Source: Linderina pennispora
Lineage: Eukaryota; Kickxellomycota; Kickxellomycetes; Kickxellales; Kickxellaceae
Direction: 5' to 3'
NCBI RefSeq assembly: GCF_002104995.1
Contig: NW_024468253.1
Coordinates: 930,001-994,000, forward strand
Length of the DNA stretch: 64,000 nt
Below are positions 1 to 11,243 of the stretch, piece after piece; positions within the stretch are counted from its first letter, which is position 1, and each line of letters begins with the position of its first letter. The translations under genes were made by a program, and so were the position numbers. The notes under the pieces were generated by a model. That model saw only the letters and a list, made by a program, of their open reading frames with translations, did no database searches and was not told the DNA's origin.

Positions 1-332
1 AGATCCGCGTGCCCACGGTTGACGGCGACGTCGAGGTCACCATCAAGCCTGGCACGCAGCCCGGCGACGAGCTGCGGCTGCGCGGCAAGGGCATCAAGCG
101 CATCGAGTCCAGCAGGCGCGGCGACCAGTATCTGTCGCTGAAGGTCACGCTGCCCACGAGCCTGACCGACAAGCAGCGCAAGCTGGTCGAGGACTTTGAG
201 CATGAGATCCTGGGCAAGCCGCGCGAGGCTCCGCCGACAGGCAAGGACGCGCCCGGCGACGAGCACAAGCCCGGGTTCTTCAGCCGCCTCAAGAACGAGT
301 TCAAGAAGCCCAAGGATGACGAGTCAAAGTAG
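1..332 (+). CDS. MDJ1: Mitochondrial DnaJ (Hsp40) chaperone, C-terminal end, 5' truncated
   Basis: The frame is open from base 3 at the window edge, so only the last ~109 residues are present. It reads VPTVDGDVEVTIKPGTQPGD, then LRLRGKGI, which is the second C-terminal substrate-binding/dimerisation domain of type I DnaJ proteins. The tail is charged (ends KKPKDDESK) and carries no CaaX box, which argues against a cytosolic Ydj1-type protein and fits the mitochondrial Mdj1/DNAJA3 branch; that assignment is inference because the J domain and zinc fingers lie outside the window. Such proteins hand unfolded clients to matrix Hsp70. It runs tail-to-tail into the eIF2B-beta gene with 60 bp between stops. 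Confidence 0.75.
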   Translation, partial: IRVPTVDGDVEVTIKPGTQPGDELRLRGKGIKRIESSRRGDQYLSLKVTLPTSLTDKQRKLVEDFEHEILGKPREAPPTGKDAPGDEHKPGFFSRLKNEFKKPKDDESK

Positions 333-392
333 CACCCCCTCCACTTAGATTTCTAAACAGTCCATATATATTTTACGTTCCAACTCTTCTCT

Positions 393-1518
393 TTACAGGT
401 TCTGGATCTCGCGCGTCAGCTCTCGCGACGAGTCGTAGTTCTCCTGCAGCAGGCGGTACAGGTACGACGGCAGATGCCCGCCGGTGTGGTCGACCAGAAT
501 GTCCACCAGCTCGGGCGGCACATAGTCATAGTGTGGGCTGGCCACGTCGACGGCATCCACCAAGCTCTCCAGTCGCTGTAGGGCAGCACGGCGTCAGGCG
601 ACACAATGGCATTGAAGCGGTCGTCGTCAAAGGGGAACAGCGGCGACAGCTTGTACAGTCCCGTACACACCACCACCTGCGTCGAGTGGTGCCGCGCGGC
701 AGCCGCCACCATATGTGTGCCCGACGCGGCGATCAGGCCGCCGTTGGCCATCACCGCGTGGGTGCCCAGAATGACCTTGTTGACACGCGACATGAATCGC
801 AAACGCAGCCGAGTCCGGCACCACCACCACGTCGATGTTGGGGCCCGCCTAGCGCCCGCGCCTGCTCGTGCCCGTCGTACGTCGGCGCGCTCTCAGTCAC
901 AATCACGTGGAACTTGCGTTTGCGCGCGGCCGACTTCAAGAAGCACTCGACAGTGCGCGACCGCCCGCACGTCAGGATGATTTCGTTCGAGTGGATGTGC
1001 TCCAGCGCATGGTTCGCAATCCCGTCCTCGGTGTTCTCCAGCTCGTCGATGTACTCGCCGACCGACTGGATGATCGACGACTTGAGCCGGTGCATGTTGG
1101 TGGCCTCGCTGGCCAGGGTCCGCGTCACATGCTCCGCCAGCCCCTTGCTGGCCGTGCTGCCTAGCCCCATCGCCGGCGTCTCGCTGCCCGCCGCCGACCC
1201 CGGCGTCGCCTGGTTGCTGCCCGCGCCGCGCCCCACGAACCCGCTCGACTCCTCGTTGATTATGTGCAGTACCCGGTACACAATGTTTATCATCAACAGC
1301 TCCCGCGGCTGCGCTGCTGTCAGCCGCTTGCCCACGCGCTTGATCGTGTCGCGCAGCGTCTCGACGTCGTCCCACCGGCTCAGCGAAATGATTTGCCGCA
1401 TCAGATTCGTCGTCTCGGCTGCCACATGCATCGACCCCATGATTTGCCCGCGCTTCAGCCGCGTAATGAAGTCGTCAATCAGGTAATTCATGTCCTTTGT
1501 GAACGGAGACGGCGCCAT
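393..1518 (-). CDS. GCD7: Translation initiation factor eIF2B subunit beta (frame-broken)
   Basis: Regulatory-type subunit of the guanine nucleotide exchange factor that recharges eIF2. The N-terminus (MAPSPFTKDMNYLIDDF) leads into a helical region with LTAAQPRELLMINIVYRVL, matching the eIF2B-alpha/beta/delta family. The Rossmann-like half contains EIILTCGRSRTVECFLKSA, NKVILGTHAVMANGG and a C-terminal YVPPELVDILVDHTGGHLPS ending in a PSYLYRLL-like segment, which are eIF2B-beta hallmarks. An in-frame ATG exists upstream at 1590, but the start chosen matches family length. The reading frame breaks three times: an extra base near 849, another near 794, and a -1 (or +2) change near 560-570. The protein is recognisable on both sides of each break, so these look like sequence errors rather than a dead gene. 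Confidence 0.88.
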
Positions 1519-1630
1519 GGTGTATGTGTAAAAAATGGAGTGCAATTTTTTTTTTGTGAATTTTGAAGAGGCAAAAGACAGAAAAGGCAAAAGATCAAAA
1601 AATCATTCACGCTCTTTTTTCGTACCTGAC

Positions 1631-2812
1631 TCACTGCGACTCGGCGACCTGCAATGCGCTGTCCAGCGCCCCAGCCAGCAGCCGCGCCGCATCAGTCCAT
1701 GCGATCAGCTCACCCTCGGCGCCAGCCGTGTCGCTGGCAAAGACGGCTGTGGGCTTGATTGAGATGCCGCGCTCCACGAGCCGCGCGTGCTGGTGCCGCA
1801 GCCCAGCGTGCACCTCGGCGACCGTGCGCATGAACGAGTCGACGCTCGGCTCGATCCTGGCCGTGCTGCTGCTGTTCAGCAAGTCGTCACCAAACTCCCC
1901 CACCTCCTTGGGCTCCGCCAGCATCCGGATCGCCGTCGCCGCCGTGCCCAGCAGCGAGCACAGCTTCGCCTCGATCTCCTCCAGCTCCTCCAACGGTGCC
2001 TCAATCGCCGCTGTGTCCGGCGACTGCAGGTTGATTTGCAGGTTCTCGTTCACCGGCCGCCTTTGCATCGGTCTTGCTCAGCAGGACCGTCGATTCGACC
2101 CCCGTTGTGCCGCGCTCTATGAAAGGCGTTGAGCCCGGAACGCTGGCGGGCTCTGGGGGGGTTGCGGCCAGTGGTGGAGCAGCGGGCGTGCTGGTTACTT
2201 GTACTGGGCACCGGCGCTGTCAGCCCAATTCCCAGTGTCGCCGCCTGGCTAGCTGCCACCTGTGCTGCCGGACTGGTGGTGGCTGGTTTGCTCTGCCGCA
2301 TCGCCAGCTGTGCCAGCGGAATGTCCATTTCCTCGGACGACTGTCGAGCTGGCTCTAGACTTGCTTCCCTGCTGCTGAGCCTCCTCCGGCCCACTCGCCT
2401 GTGCAGCCCCTCCAAGTAACTGCGCCATCAACTGCGACGGGTCGCCAGCTGTCTGTCCCTGTAGTGCCTGCAGCAGTATCGTCGAGCTGCAGAAGCTGTA
2501 TGGCCGACAAGTCCATGCCGGCGATTCCGCCTGCAGTAGCCGACGCACTGGTCAGCTCGAGTGCGCTGAGGTCGACGCCGAACCCGCTCAGGTCGTTGTC
2601 AAAGTCCTGTGGTCGTGCCTGGCAACTGGATCGATTGTGAGGTCTGTCAATGAGTTGCTGCCGGCTGCGGCTCCCGTTGTGTCGTTGGTAAACGACCCAA
2701 ATAGGTTCATCGGGTCCACGTCCAACGCGTCTCCGCCAAAGTTCGTAAACGACGACAGCGCATCCTCCGGCTTGCTGGCGCTATTAGCGCTATCGTTGCC
2801 GCTGTTGCTCAT
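1631..2812 (-). CDS. MED11: Mediator head subunit Med11-like protein with long N-terminal extension (frame-broken)
   Basis: The last ~145 residues carry a Med11-like helical domain: LEELEEIEAKLCSLLGTAAT, then a loop and VDSFMRTVAEVHAGLRHQHA, matching the LEDIE...VEAELSAQIRYL pattern of Med11 in other eukaryotes. Med11 pairs with Med22 in the Mediator head that binds RNA polymerase II. Upstream in the same transcription direction is about 240 residues of acidic, Asn/Ser/Ala-rich sequence beginning MSNSGNDSANSASKPEDALS and containing LLQALQGQTAGDPSQLMAQL. The pieces join through about three single-base frame changes, including one near 2055. Usual Med11 length is 115-200 residues, so this is either an extended Med11 or two adjacent genes. 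Another head subunit, Med18, lies at 27521-28210. Confidence 0.5.
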
Positions 2813-3182
2813 TATCAATTGAGTTGAAATATTTTAGTTTGTGTCCACTGCTTTTACTCCCAAAAAATGGATAATCTCTTGTATCCCTTGAATCGTTAGT
2901 TATCATGTAATGGGTACTACTGTAGCTGCCAGACGTGTTTGTATTTTGAGTAAAAGAATAAACCTGTGGAAATAATATGTATCCCTGTCACGTAGAGCCT
3001 TTTATCTGTGCGTTCTGGGGGTGGGCTTCGTCCCCTCTGTGGCTAGTCTCACGTGAGCCTGTACACTACATGCCACTTTGAACTTGTATATTAACTTTCA
3101 CACACTCTTGTATATACTATCATCGATTTATTCTCAGGTAAATAGCACCTTTAGACAGCCAGCGCTGGCTGTTATGAAGCTT
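2813..3182. other. AT-rich spacer without a gene
   Basis: Base composition drops sharply in GC relative to the flanking genes. No conserved reading frame is visible. It holds the likely 5' flank of the Med11-like gene and ends at the palindrome that borders the decayed F-box duplication. Confidence 0.5.
3155..3172. repeat. Perfect 18-bp palindrome at the duplication border
   Basis: ACAGCCAGCGCTGGCTGT is its own reverse complement. It lies within about 15 bp of the point where similarity between this island and the F-box locus at 21-23 kb stops. No function is known; a hairpin or breakpoint-associated sequence is possible. Confidence 0.7.
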
Positions 3183-3369
3183 AATAAAGCACAGCTTGGA
3201 CCACTGATTCCGCAACCAGGCTAATGCCATAGATTCTAGTCCACCTGAGATCCAATCTTCAGGATCTGTTGGATAGTGAAATCTGAATATATCCTACATT
3301 GTCCAATGTGTAAAATGGTATGTTTTGGTGACTAAGAGAGATTTACATTACTGTAGTAACATATATCGA

Positions 3370-5063
3370 GATTGGATGATAGAACCTCTCGAAGCTGTCA
3401 ACAAAAACGGATATTTTGAACATGTGTGGATAATATTGAATACTGTCTTGACTGAAGTGATCCTGGAATGTCTTGAAGATAAAATTCTGGAACCACGACC
3501 TCTTTTAGCGTGACGACGTTTGCGATAAACTCATAGAGTGGATCGAAGGTCAAATACCAGCGGGAAAATGTGATGTGCTGTAAAAGCATTCGAGATATTG
3601 CAACTTACAGCTGAATATTAGAACTGTTTAGGGAATATAGCTGAAAGTGCTGTGTTGCTTGATGATACTGACAAGGACTCATCACCAGGGGTGATATACC
3701 TCACACATAGACGTTCTAATAGGGGTAGTTGGAATACTAAGCGATAACAGTGTGGTGAGGAGATATGAAGGCAAGTATATCTAAACTCTTTCAAGTGTGA
3801 CCAGCCAACAGTAATTAATGGATACTGAGATATAGCGTTCAATCTTCAAAAGGCACCCATTGTTACAGCTGAGAATGATCTGAATATGGCCTCAGTGAGT
3901 ATGCTGTACTCCTTGAATATCATCGACAGCATTGTCACTCAAGCGTAGTGACTAACCTCTTTGCTACATGGAAAGCCGTAAGGCCCAGTATGTCATAAGA
4001 ACATCAATACTACCGACAATATCGTAAGTGAGTCAAGATGGTACTAGAAGATATGGAGCAAACAGGTGTGCGTCTGAAGGAGGGAACCGTGAGAAAGCGA
4101 CAGCCACTTAATCTTCGGCATATGGATCTTCCGTTAAAAGCTGATGAGTGTGGATATGCGCCACTGCGACTGGGATGCTGCAGTCATCGAATCAAGTTGA
4201 AGTGGGTTGAATAATGCAACAACCATACTCTCAAGCTCAGAGAAATCGAACGAGTCACTACTGTTCTCGAAGTGAAAGCACCTCCACGGAGAAATTAGGT
4301 GGAATATCCAGCAACTCCAATTCACGAAGATTTGGTGTATATATGTACGGAAGTGTGGTCTGATCCTGGGCCTTAAACGTAGAATGATGAACTGGTAAGT
4401 CGAACTAGGAAAATGAGTGGTGTGTGAAATCGACTGGAGGTTCCTCTAGTATGCAGAAATCGAAAGATGATGTAATTTAATGGTTGATAAGTATGGACAG
4501 AGGATGAATGAAATTGCTATCATATTCATGCAGGATCAAACTGATATAGATGATAAGGCTGGCAGGATGTATATGGAGGTATTGGGAAATGATGTCACCA
4601 TATCGGTGCTATTTTCGACCTGCCTGCTATTTGCTAGAAGTATAAAGGTGAGCTCTCAAATATGCGTTAGATCGTAAATATATGGCCAGTTCGTTTTGCT
4701 AAATAGCTGCCCATCCAAAAGTTCAACTAAGGTGACTAGAAGTAACATATCCGCTCGGACATCTAATATGAAAGGTGTTGAGCATATTTTACTAGACCAT
4801 TTTCTACAGTGAGTCTTATGTTGGAGTCTGATTGAACTAGTCGTCCAGAGGTTGGTGTATGCGAGGTGATAGTAAGGAATGCGTATTCGTAGAGTCTTGG
4901 TAAAAGTATCCTCCGCCACTCTCTGCAGACCCAGCAGGACTAGAGAATACTTAAGTAATTGCACATCGCTAAGCGAATATAGCATAGGGATGAGTCTCCA
5001 TAGAGTGCGTAGAAGAAGGACTCTCTCCAAGGTCTTTCCGTGGATGCTGTTGAAGGTGGCCAT
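3370..5063 (-). pseudogene. Decayed inverted copy of the F-box-like gene
   Basis: The start region reads MATFNSIHGKTLERVLL, identical over 17 residues to the intact gene at 21366-22979. The 3' part reads DPLYEFIANVVTLKEVVVPE versus DLYPLYEFIANVVTLKEVRVPE-type sequence there. A middle piece near 4134-4325 corresponds to the SWRCFSFESNDSFYFSELES region. Between these anchors many stops and frame changes break the frame, so no full protein can be made. Nucleotide similarity extends past both ends of the gene, about 3183 to 5275, so the whole locus with its flanks was duplicated and inverted, then decayed. Degeneration is spread over the whole length, unlike the isolated one-base breaks in the housekeeping genes. 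Confidence 0.85.
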
Positions 5064-5201
5064 GTTTAAAGTGTAGAAAAGTGCTGAAAAGTGCTGAAAG
5101 TAGAGGTGAGAGACAGGTACTGGCAACACAGCCGTTTTCGCTTCATGATATGCATATTTTGAAAAGTCTTCCTTTGCACATATCCCCTTTGTCCTGCACA
5201 C

Positions 5202-5217
5202 TATACCAGCTGGTATA
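5202..5217. promoter_or_regulatory. 16-bp palindrome upstream of the F-box pseudogene
   Basis: TATACCAGCTGGTATA is a perfect palindrome about 140 bp upstream of the pseudogene ATG. The intact gene has the same element minus one central base (TATACCGCTGGTATA, 21213-21227) at almost the same distance. Conservation of symmetry and spacing suggests a binding site for a dimeric factor, but the element could simply be inherited by duplication. Confidence 0.4.
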
Positions 5218-5386
5218 TCATCGTATTTTTCCTATCAGCCATATCTAATTAAGGTGAATGTCGAATCGGAGTAGTCAAGGGCTACTCACAGTCAGCTCAA
5301 GGACATCGATAACCCGTATAAAGTACCACATGACATATCTTTCCTGTCTATTCATGAAGAAGTCACCAAATTGCATAATTGGACTA

Positions 5387-8135
5387 TTACCACAAACTTT
5401 CCTCGCCATGCTCGACGCTCTCATATTCAGCGACTGCGTTACTTGGCTTATCCTGCCGAACCAGGCATACTTCGAACCTTGATGTCGTTGCTGAGCAGAA
5501 TGTCGATCCAGTCCTTTTGATTCTCCGAAAGCTTGTCGTTGGGTCCTTTGACTTCTGCAAATAGGAACTCGTTGGTGCCCGGCTTCCAGAGACATAGATC
5601 GGGAAATCCCGCTGTGCTTGAGTGGATACTCTCGGGCAAGGAACACCAAGAATAGGCCGCCAGCCGCCTGCCACCGATGCACGCGCATATCATTTCCAGC
5701 CATCCGCGCGTATACTCCCAGTTCACACCAATGATTTCGGATCCTAGCTGCAGGTCGTATGCATCGATTAGATAGTGAAGGAACTGGTTGCTCTTGATCT
5801 CCTCAATGCGCCGCTCGATCATGCCCTTGCGACTGAAATAGAACGAGTCTGACCTCATATCGAGCGGCGCTGACTGGTATTTGGTGATCCAGCACACCAG
5901 GCAATGAGCAAGAAGATGATATCGTAGAATATCAGCCCAAAGAGCGTCGTCATAAGCGTGTTCTCGGAGTGTATTCCTTCGTATCCATCCTCACGGTATC
6001 TCCAGATGGCCAGGTCCTCGACCGAGCATGGGACTCCGTCATCGCCGTCCCACGCAGATGCACCTCTCTGGCTATGGCTTTTGATTCGCACGCCGTATAC
6101 TGTGCGCTCGGGCGCTACTAGCCACTCCTGTGTGCAGACCGGAAACAGGCAGCGCAGGGGTCGAATCCAGATTAAGTTTGCGGCTCAATGGTTTGCAGCT
6201 GTGAGATGATCCTATGCCGCGAAACACGATTCACGTGCGGGTCATCCAAGGCGCGAATGCACTGCTTGCGGGCTGTGGTCAGTGCGATTTGTGACTTTTC
6301 CTCATAGTCCGGTTCCTTGTTGCATTTCTTGGGTCTCAAATGCGTCGCCTGTACCAGAATAAGACGCTCATACCATTTACCGCGCTTATCTAGACCGTAG
6401 TGTGTCTGCGATAGCAACGACAAGAGCACCCCTTCCTCGTCCTTCAACTGCTTAAGTGTAGCTGCAAATTTGGCGCCCCGGCTCACGATCCGCGACAGTG
6501 CCCACCCAGCTGTAAACCGCCGTTTCCAGTACGCAATGCCGTCGTCAGATATCGACTGCTTGGAGAGATACTTAATGTGTTGAAGCCACTGGTCGCGGTA
6601 GGCCAGGTACAGCTTCCAGCCTTGCCGATGGTCTTCGATGACCGGCCACTTTGGACATTCCAAGCTCAGCCATCTGTTCACAGACTTGCAGCAGCTGCTT
6701 GTACTGGATCACCGCTTCACGCGACTCAAACAGATCGGTCGACCGCTGACACAGTGTAGTTTGGGAACCGGATCTTGCCTACCAGGGCCAGCAACTGCTA
6801 CCTTCATCGAATTGTCGTCCAGCGATAGTAGCAGGTGGCGGAAGTAGATCAAGTGCAGGCGCTCAAACAGCTCCACAATCTCGGGGTTGAGCTTGACCAG
6901 CGGGCCCGTTACGTCAATGGCTTCCTTGATCAGCAGCGCGCAGAGCTTATCAGGACGCCGGCTTCTTTGCTTTTCTTGAAAAACGACAAGACCGTTGCCT
7001 GCTTAGTCTGCTTGTAAAGTGCTGCACAGATAACCTCCTTCTTTTGGTTCGCCATCTGCTTGATCCCGCGCCGTTTCGCGAGCGTTCTCAGCTCGGAGAG
7101 CAACAGCACGTCCAGGACCTCTCTGCAATCGCTGACGTCGCCTTCATCCAAGGTGAGTGGTGTGCCGCAGGGTCGACATGCAGACAGGCTTTTGCATGCG
7201 TGCGCAACATCCTCGGCACTGCCGTATTTTAGTCCAGAGACGCGCATCCACGTAGGCTTGCGCATAAAGAGCCGTGTGTATAGGTACCGCACATACTGCT
7301 CTAAGGCTAATGAAGGCTCGTAGGATCTTCTGCTCCGACTCGGAGAACAAATGTGACTCGCCACTAAGCACAGTCGACATGATTTTGTCAAATATATGCA
7401 GATAGTATATACGGTCCGCTTCTTGCGGGGTGGTCTTATCGGCATACGTTGCTGCGTGTGACAAGACTGGTAGGGGCGGTGGGGTTCCTACTGCTGGCTG
7501 TTGGATCGTTGCGACCGGAGGAATGCTCTGGCCGATGGGTGTCGGCATTGCTTGTCGGGATGTGCGGGGGTTCAAATGGCTCACTCGGTGCAGCAACCTG
7601 AAGCACCGGGTCATTGCTAACCAGGTCATCCTGCGACTGGCTGTCGACTACAGTCAGCTGCTGCTTGGCAGTGCTAGGCCTGGGAATCGGCTCACCAAGA
7701 ACAGCAACAACCTCGACATCATCGCTATCATCATCGCCATTGCACGGAATCGTCCTCGAGATTTCTGTCCGACAGCACCGTTGGTGCGCTGCAACTGAAC
7801 TCAACGACATCAGACTCGTCTGAAGAGTCCGATACAACAACAATTGGATCCTGTGTTGCACTCAGCCCGCAAGGATGGTCGCCTACCAATATAGCATTGT
7901 TTGAGTGAAAGGGGTGGTTTGGAAAGCTGAGGGTTGCCGGAACTAGCACCCTATGGCATCGTAGCTCGCTATAAACTTGCCTTGAAGGCTGCTCCCATGT
8001 TGTCGTGTCGATGTACGTGACTGCTGGCTCCTGTTCTTGTAACCGCCTGCGCTTTATGCCTGATCGTGCTCTGCGGCTGGCTCTATTTGCATCCGTGGTT
8101 GCTGCTCCTGCGCGCGTGCGCTTTGATTCGGCCAT
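5387..8135 (-). CDS. FAN1: FAN1-type structure-specific nuclease (VRR-NUC), frame-broken
   Basis: DNA interstrand-crosslink repair nuclease; family members cut 5' flaps and resolve crosslinks. The N-terminus (MAESKRTRAGAATTDANRAS) is basic and disordered. The SAP-like/helical region reads VRYLYTRLFMRKPTWMRVSG, followed by TPLTLDEGDVSDCREVLDVL and a TPR-like part with DKRGKWYERLILVQATHLRP. The nuclease domain shows CSVEDLAIWRYREDGYEGIH, ENTLMTTLFGLIFYDIIF and the PD-(D/E)xK core GFPDLCLW...FLFAEVKGPNDKL, with Asp and EVK present. At least seven one-base breaks divide it; the last, near 5480, separates a premature stop at 5448 from the expected continuation EVCLVRQDKPSNAV that stops at 5387. 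Total length of about 915 residues fits FAN1. No UBZ zinc finger was seen. It shares a promoter region with the potassium channel. Confidence 0.87.
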
Positions 8136-8651
8136 GTTGGCAATACGAGAAATATAGGGGTCAATAAAATTACAAAAATTCACGCATGGCTGGTCTGGGA
8201 ACGCTTCCCCGCGCAGCAGCAGCAGCGCTCTATCTCCCTCTGGTGCCACCTGTTCCTGCTATGGGTAATGTTGGTGATCTGTGGTGGCTGCATTGGCTGG
8301 TGGTGTCATGTGTGACTGAGCTGATCGCCACCTGTCTGCCAAGAAGCTTCGCAGTAGAACTCCAAAGTCTGGCAGCAACACCGCACCATGCCGGCGTTCA
8401 GGCACAGCCAAAATGGTAGCAACTGCCGCACTTGCCAGCTTCGTTTTGGTCAAGCCCGCGATCACACGAACGCCGCCCGTGCACCCAAAGGAGTGTTCCT
8501 GTACGACATTAGTATGGTGCTGTGCTGTCCGATTCCTCGTGCCTGTGGGGGGGGGCTGAAATAGTCCGCTCGGTTCGCCGGCCAAAAGCTCTCTTCTGCT
8601 TAGCTCTGCCCCCTTTTTCTTTACTGGTTCTGCCCTCACCTCACCATTTTT
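8136..8651. promoter_or_regulatory. Shared divergent promoter of FAN1 and the K+ channel gene
   Basis: About 515 bp separates the two start codons. Open frames here show no family similarity and overlap on both strands. The segment contains an 8-base G run (near 8547-8554) and CT-rich stretches before the channel ATG. Confidence 0.5.
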
Positions 8652-11243
8652 ATGTGCACCTTTTCCATGGACGACTCTACGGTGAACTACAGCCCCATGT
8701 CCAGCAAGGAGCCGTCGCCGCCAGCCAGTGCAGCACAGCCATTGCAGCGGTTTCTGTCAAAGAGATCGGTGGAGTCTGTGTCGCGAAACAGCGTCAACGA
8801 TTTCTTTCACCAGGATCAGGATATCTCCGAAGCATCGCGCAAGATCCGAAGTCTTATTTACCGGCGGCGCGCGCGCGAGATTGAGAATTGGTCGTATCCG
8901 CGAAAGTTCCTCCACATCATGTTCTACGAGCCAGCCTCACGACGGGTAAGTGGTTTGCCGAACTCCGCTCCACCCCGGCGATGGTTCCCAACCGGAGGAA
9001 GCAAATGCAAAACAAAAAAATCCCGCACAGCTGGAAGGCCCCTTGCGTGGAGATTGACTTTGAGAGACTTGACGTGTAGGCCCACATCTACATGGTGTTC
9101 TCCAGCATGTTGCTGCTGCTGTTTCTGATTGTGTTCATGCTCGACACGATGCCGCAGTACCGGCTCAAGCCGCACTGGCCGCGAATCGCCGAAAACATCA
9201 ACATGGGTACAGCAGTGTACTTTGGGGTCGAGTGGCTCCTGCGGTTCTATGCGTTCCAGAACCCGAAACGGTACCTGCTCGAGCCCTTGTCGCTCATCGA
9301 CCTGCTCAGCGTGGTCCCGGCGTACGCGTCGTACGATACAAGCCTTGGGACGTCGTTTGGGCGGGCCAAATGGCTGCGTGCGCTGCAGATCCTGCGCATT
9401 CTGCGTATCATGCGTGTCGCCGAGTACTCGGTGGAGCTGTACGTCATCGTGCGCACGCTGAAAAAGAGCCTGACTCAGATTCTGATTGTCATGCTGGTCA
9501 TTGCAATCGTCCTGCTGACAGCGTGCTTTCTGATGTTCTTCTCCGAGAACGACACATTGGATGTGGGTAGCGGTCAGTGGATGCGCAAGAACCGCGGGGT
9601 GGTCGAAGTGAGCCCGTTCCAGAACGTATTCTACTGCTTGTACTGGGGATTTGTCACAGTGACCACGGTCGGATATGGCGACCTGACGCCGGTTTCGCCG
9701 TGGGGCCAGGTGGTTGCCTGTTTGACCATGGTAATGGGGGTGTTTACGGTTGTGTTTCCGACCTCGATCATCTCGACCAACTTTGCCAATGAGTGGGAGG
9801 CGTTTCATAAGGCGCAGAAACTGCACCAAAAGTCGCTGCTTCGGCGGGACACCGAGAACCGCCGCCTCCAGCTGGCGCGCATCTGGAGTGATGCCAACAG
9901 GGACTACGATGCAAGTCCACATGAGGGCAAGTGGTGAAACGCCCATTAGCATTGGATCGGCAGTGCTGACAGAGGCCATACATGCCAACGTAGCCAGGTC
10001 TGATCCCGAGCTGAACAAAAAGACCCCGTCTCTTGATCAGCCAAATGATGCGTCGGCTCCAGATATTGGGCTGCGACAGGCTACCCGGGTAGACTTCTCA
10101 CAGCCAGCCTTGCAGAACCTGCCCGCAGAGCCACCGCAGTTTGGTTGGCGACAGCACAAGATGGCGCCGTTCGAGTACCACGAGATGATGAAGGTGATCG
10201 AGAAAGTTGAAAAGGACCTGGGCATCCCCAAGATGGACATGAACGAGATTGAAGAGAGTAGCGAGATCAACCAAAAGCTGCTGATCAACGCCATACACTC
10301 GAAGCTATACAACGACGCCTACAGTCTGCTGTGCGAGCGGCTGCTGTTTTGCCTGTCGGAATTCCGGAGGTTCGAGTCGTCCGAGGATTTGGCCGGGTAC
10401 TTGCAGAACCTGGACATCGGGCACGGCCACCCGGCGAACAGCCCGCCGATGTCGCGCAAAAAGAAAATGACCTCGCTCGAATACAAACTAATGTCGTTTG
10501 TATTTGAAAAGGTCAGCTTGCGCATCGATCCGGACACCGCGTCCATGTCTCCGCGGCAGTCATCCAAATTCCACATTAATCAGCAGCAGTACACCACCCA
10601 GCAGCACCTGGACGAGCACTTTGGGTACAGCTCCGCGGACCTGCCGCACACCAGCGATGCGAATTCTTTTAGCGGCATGCGCACGCGCTTCCATCGTTCC
10701 CGCAGAAACCTGGCGCACAAGGTCAAGTCTCGGCTACGCCATGGTTCCAACTACGCGCCCATCAGCAGGACCCCCACCGGCCAAGCAGCCCATCAGCGGG
10801 TCGCCTCCAGCTACACTCTGCAGAACCGGCTGCCGCTGCGCCGCCCCAGGTATGAAGATTCGCCGGTGCTTAGTAGGGTGGCATCGGAGATGCGGTATGA
10901 GAATGTAACGCCCATCTGCCAGGTGCACAGTGGCCAGAGTGCGGGTTCGCTTGAAGGTATGCAGCCAAGGCTGCATAAGCCGGCAGGTTTGCATGCTAAC
11001 GCTCAGGTGTCCAAATTGAACTCGGTTTCTGGGGTCATGGGCACCCACCGAGACCAAGAGGGCAGTGGGCAGGTCGCCATTGACATGCCATCTAACGGCA
11101 GCAGCAACAGTTCTTCAGATCCGTCCTCTTCGTCGGGGGACTCAGACTCGAGAGAGGCTTTTAGCATCAGACGCCATGCTTCGCAGGGCCAACATGAGGT
11201 GACTGAAGGCCATGATGCCGACGACGAGTACAACACCAATTGA
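8652..11243 (+). CDS. Voltage-gated (Shaker/Kv-type) potassium channel, frame-broken
   Basis: Six-transmembrane voltage-gated K+ channel of the plasma membrane. A 134-bp intron (8946-9079, GTAAGT...GTAG, phase 0) joins ...EPASRR to AHIYMVFSSM. S1 is the MVFSSMLLLLFLIVFMLD segment; S3 is LIDLLSVVPAYASYD; S4 carries regularly spaced arginines in LRALQILRILRIMRVAEYS; S5 is ILIVMLVIAIVLLTACFLMF. The pore has WGFVTVTTVGYGDLTPVSPW with a canonical TVGYGD filter, and S6 follows. No tetramerisation T1 domain is visible; the N-terminus is short and Ser-rich (start could also be 8667). After an extra base near 9920 a ~430-residue C-terminal tail continues, with a helical EYHEMMKVIEKVEKDLGIPK segment and a disordered Ser/Arg end. 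Confidence 0.9.

Noticed and set aside
533-1486. 317-codon plus-strand frame
   Set aside because: It is antisense to eIF2B-beta, whose motifs read clearly on the minus strand.
8924-10018. 364-codon minus-strand frame
   Set aside because: Antisense shadow of the K+ channel, Arg/His/Gln-rich from GC-rich composition, no family similarity.
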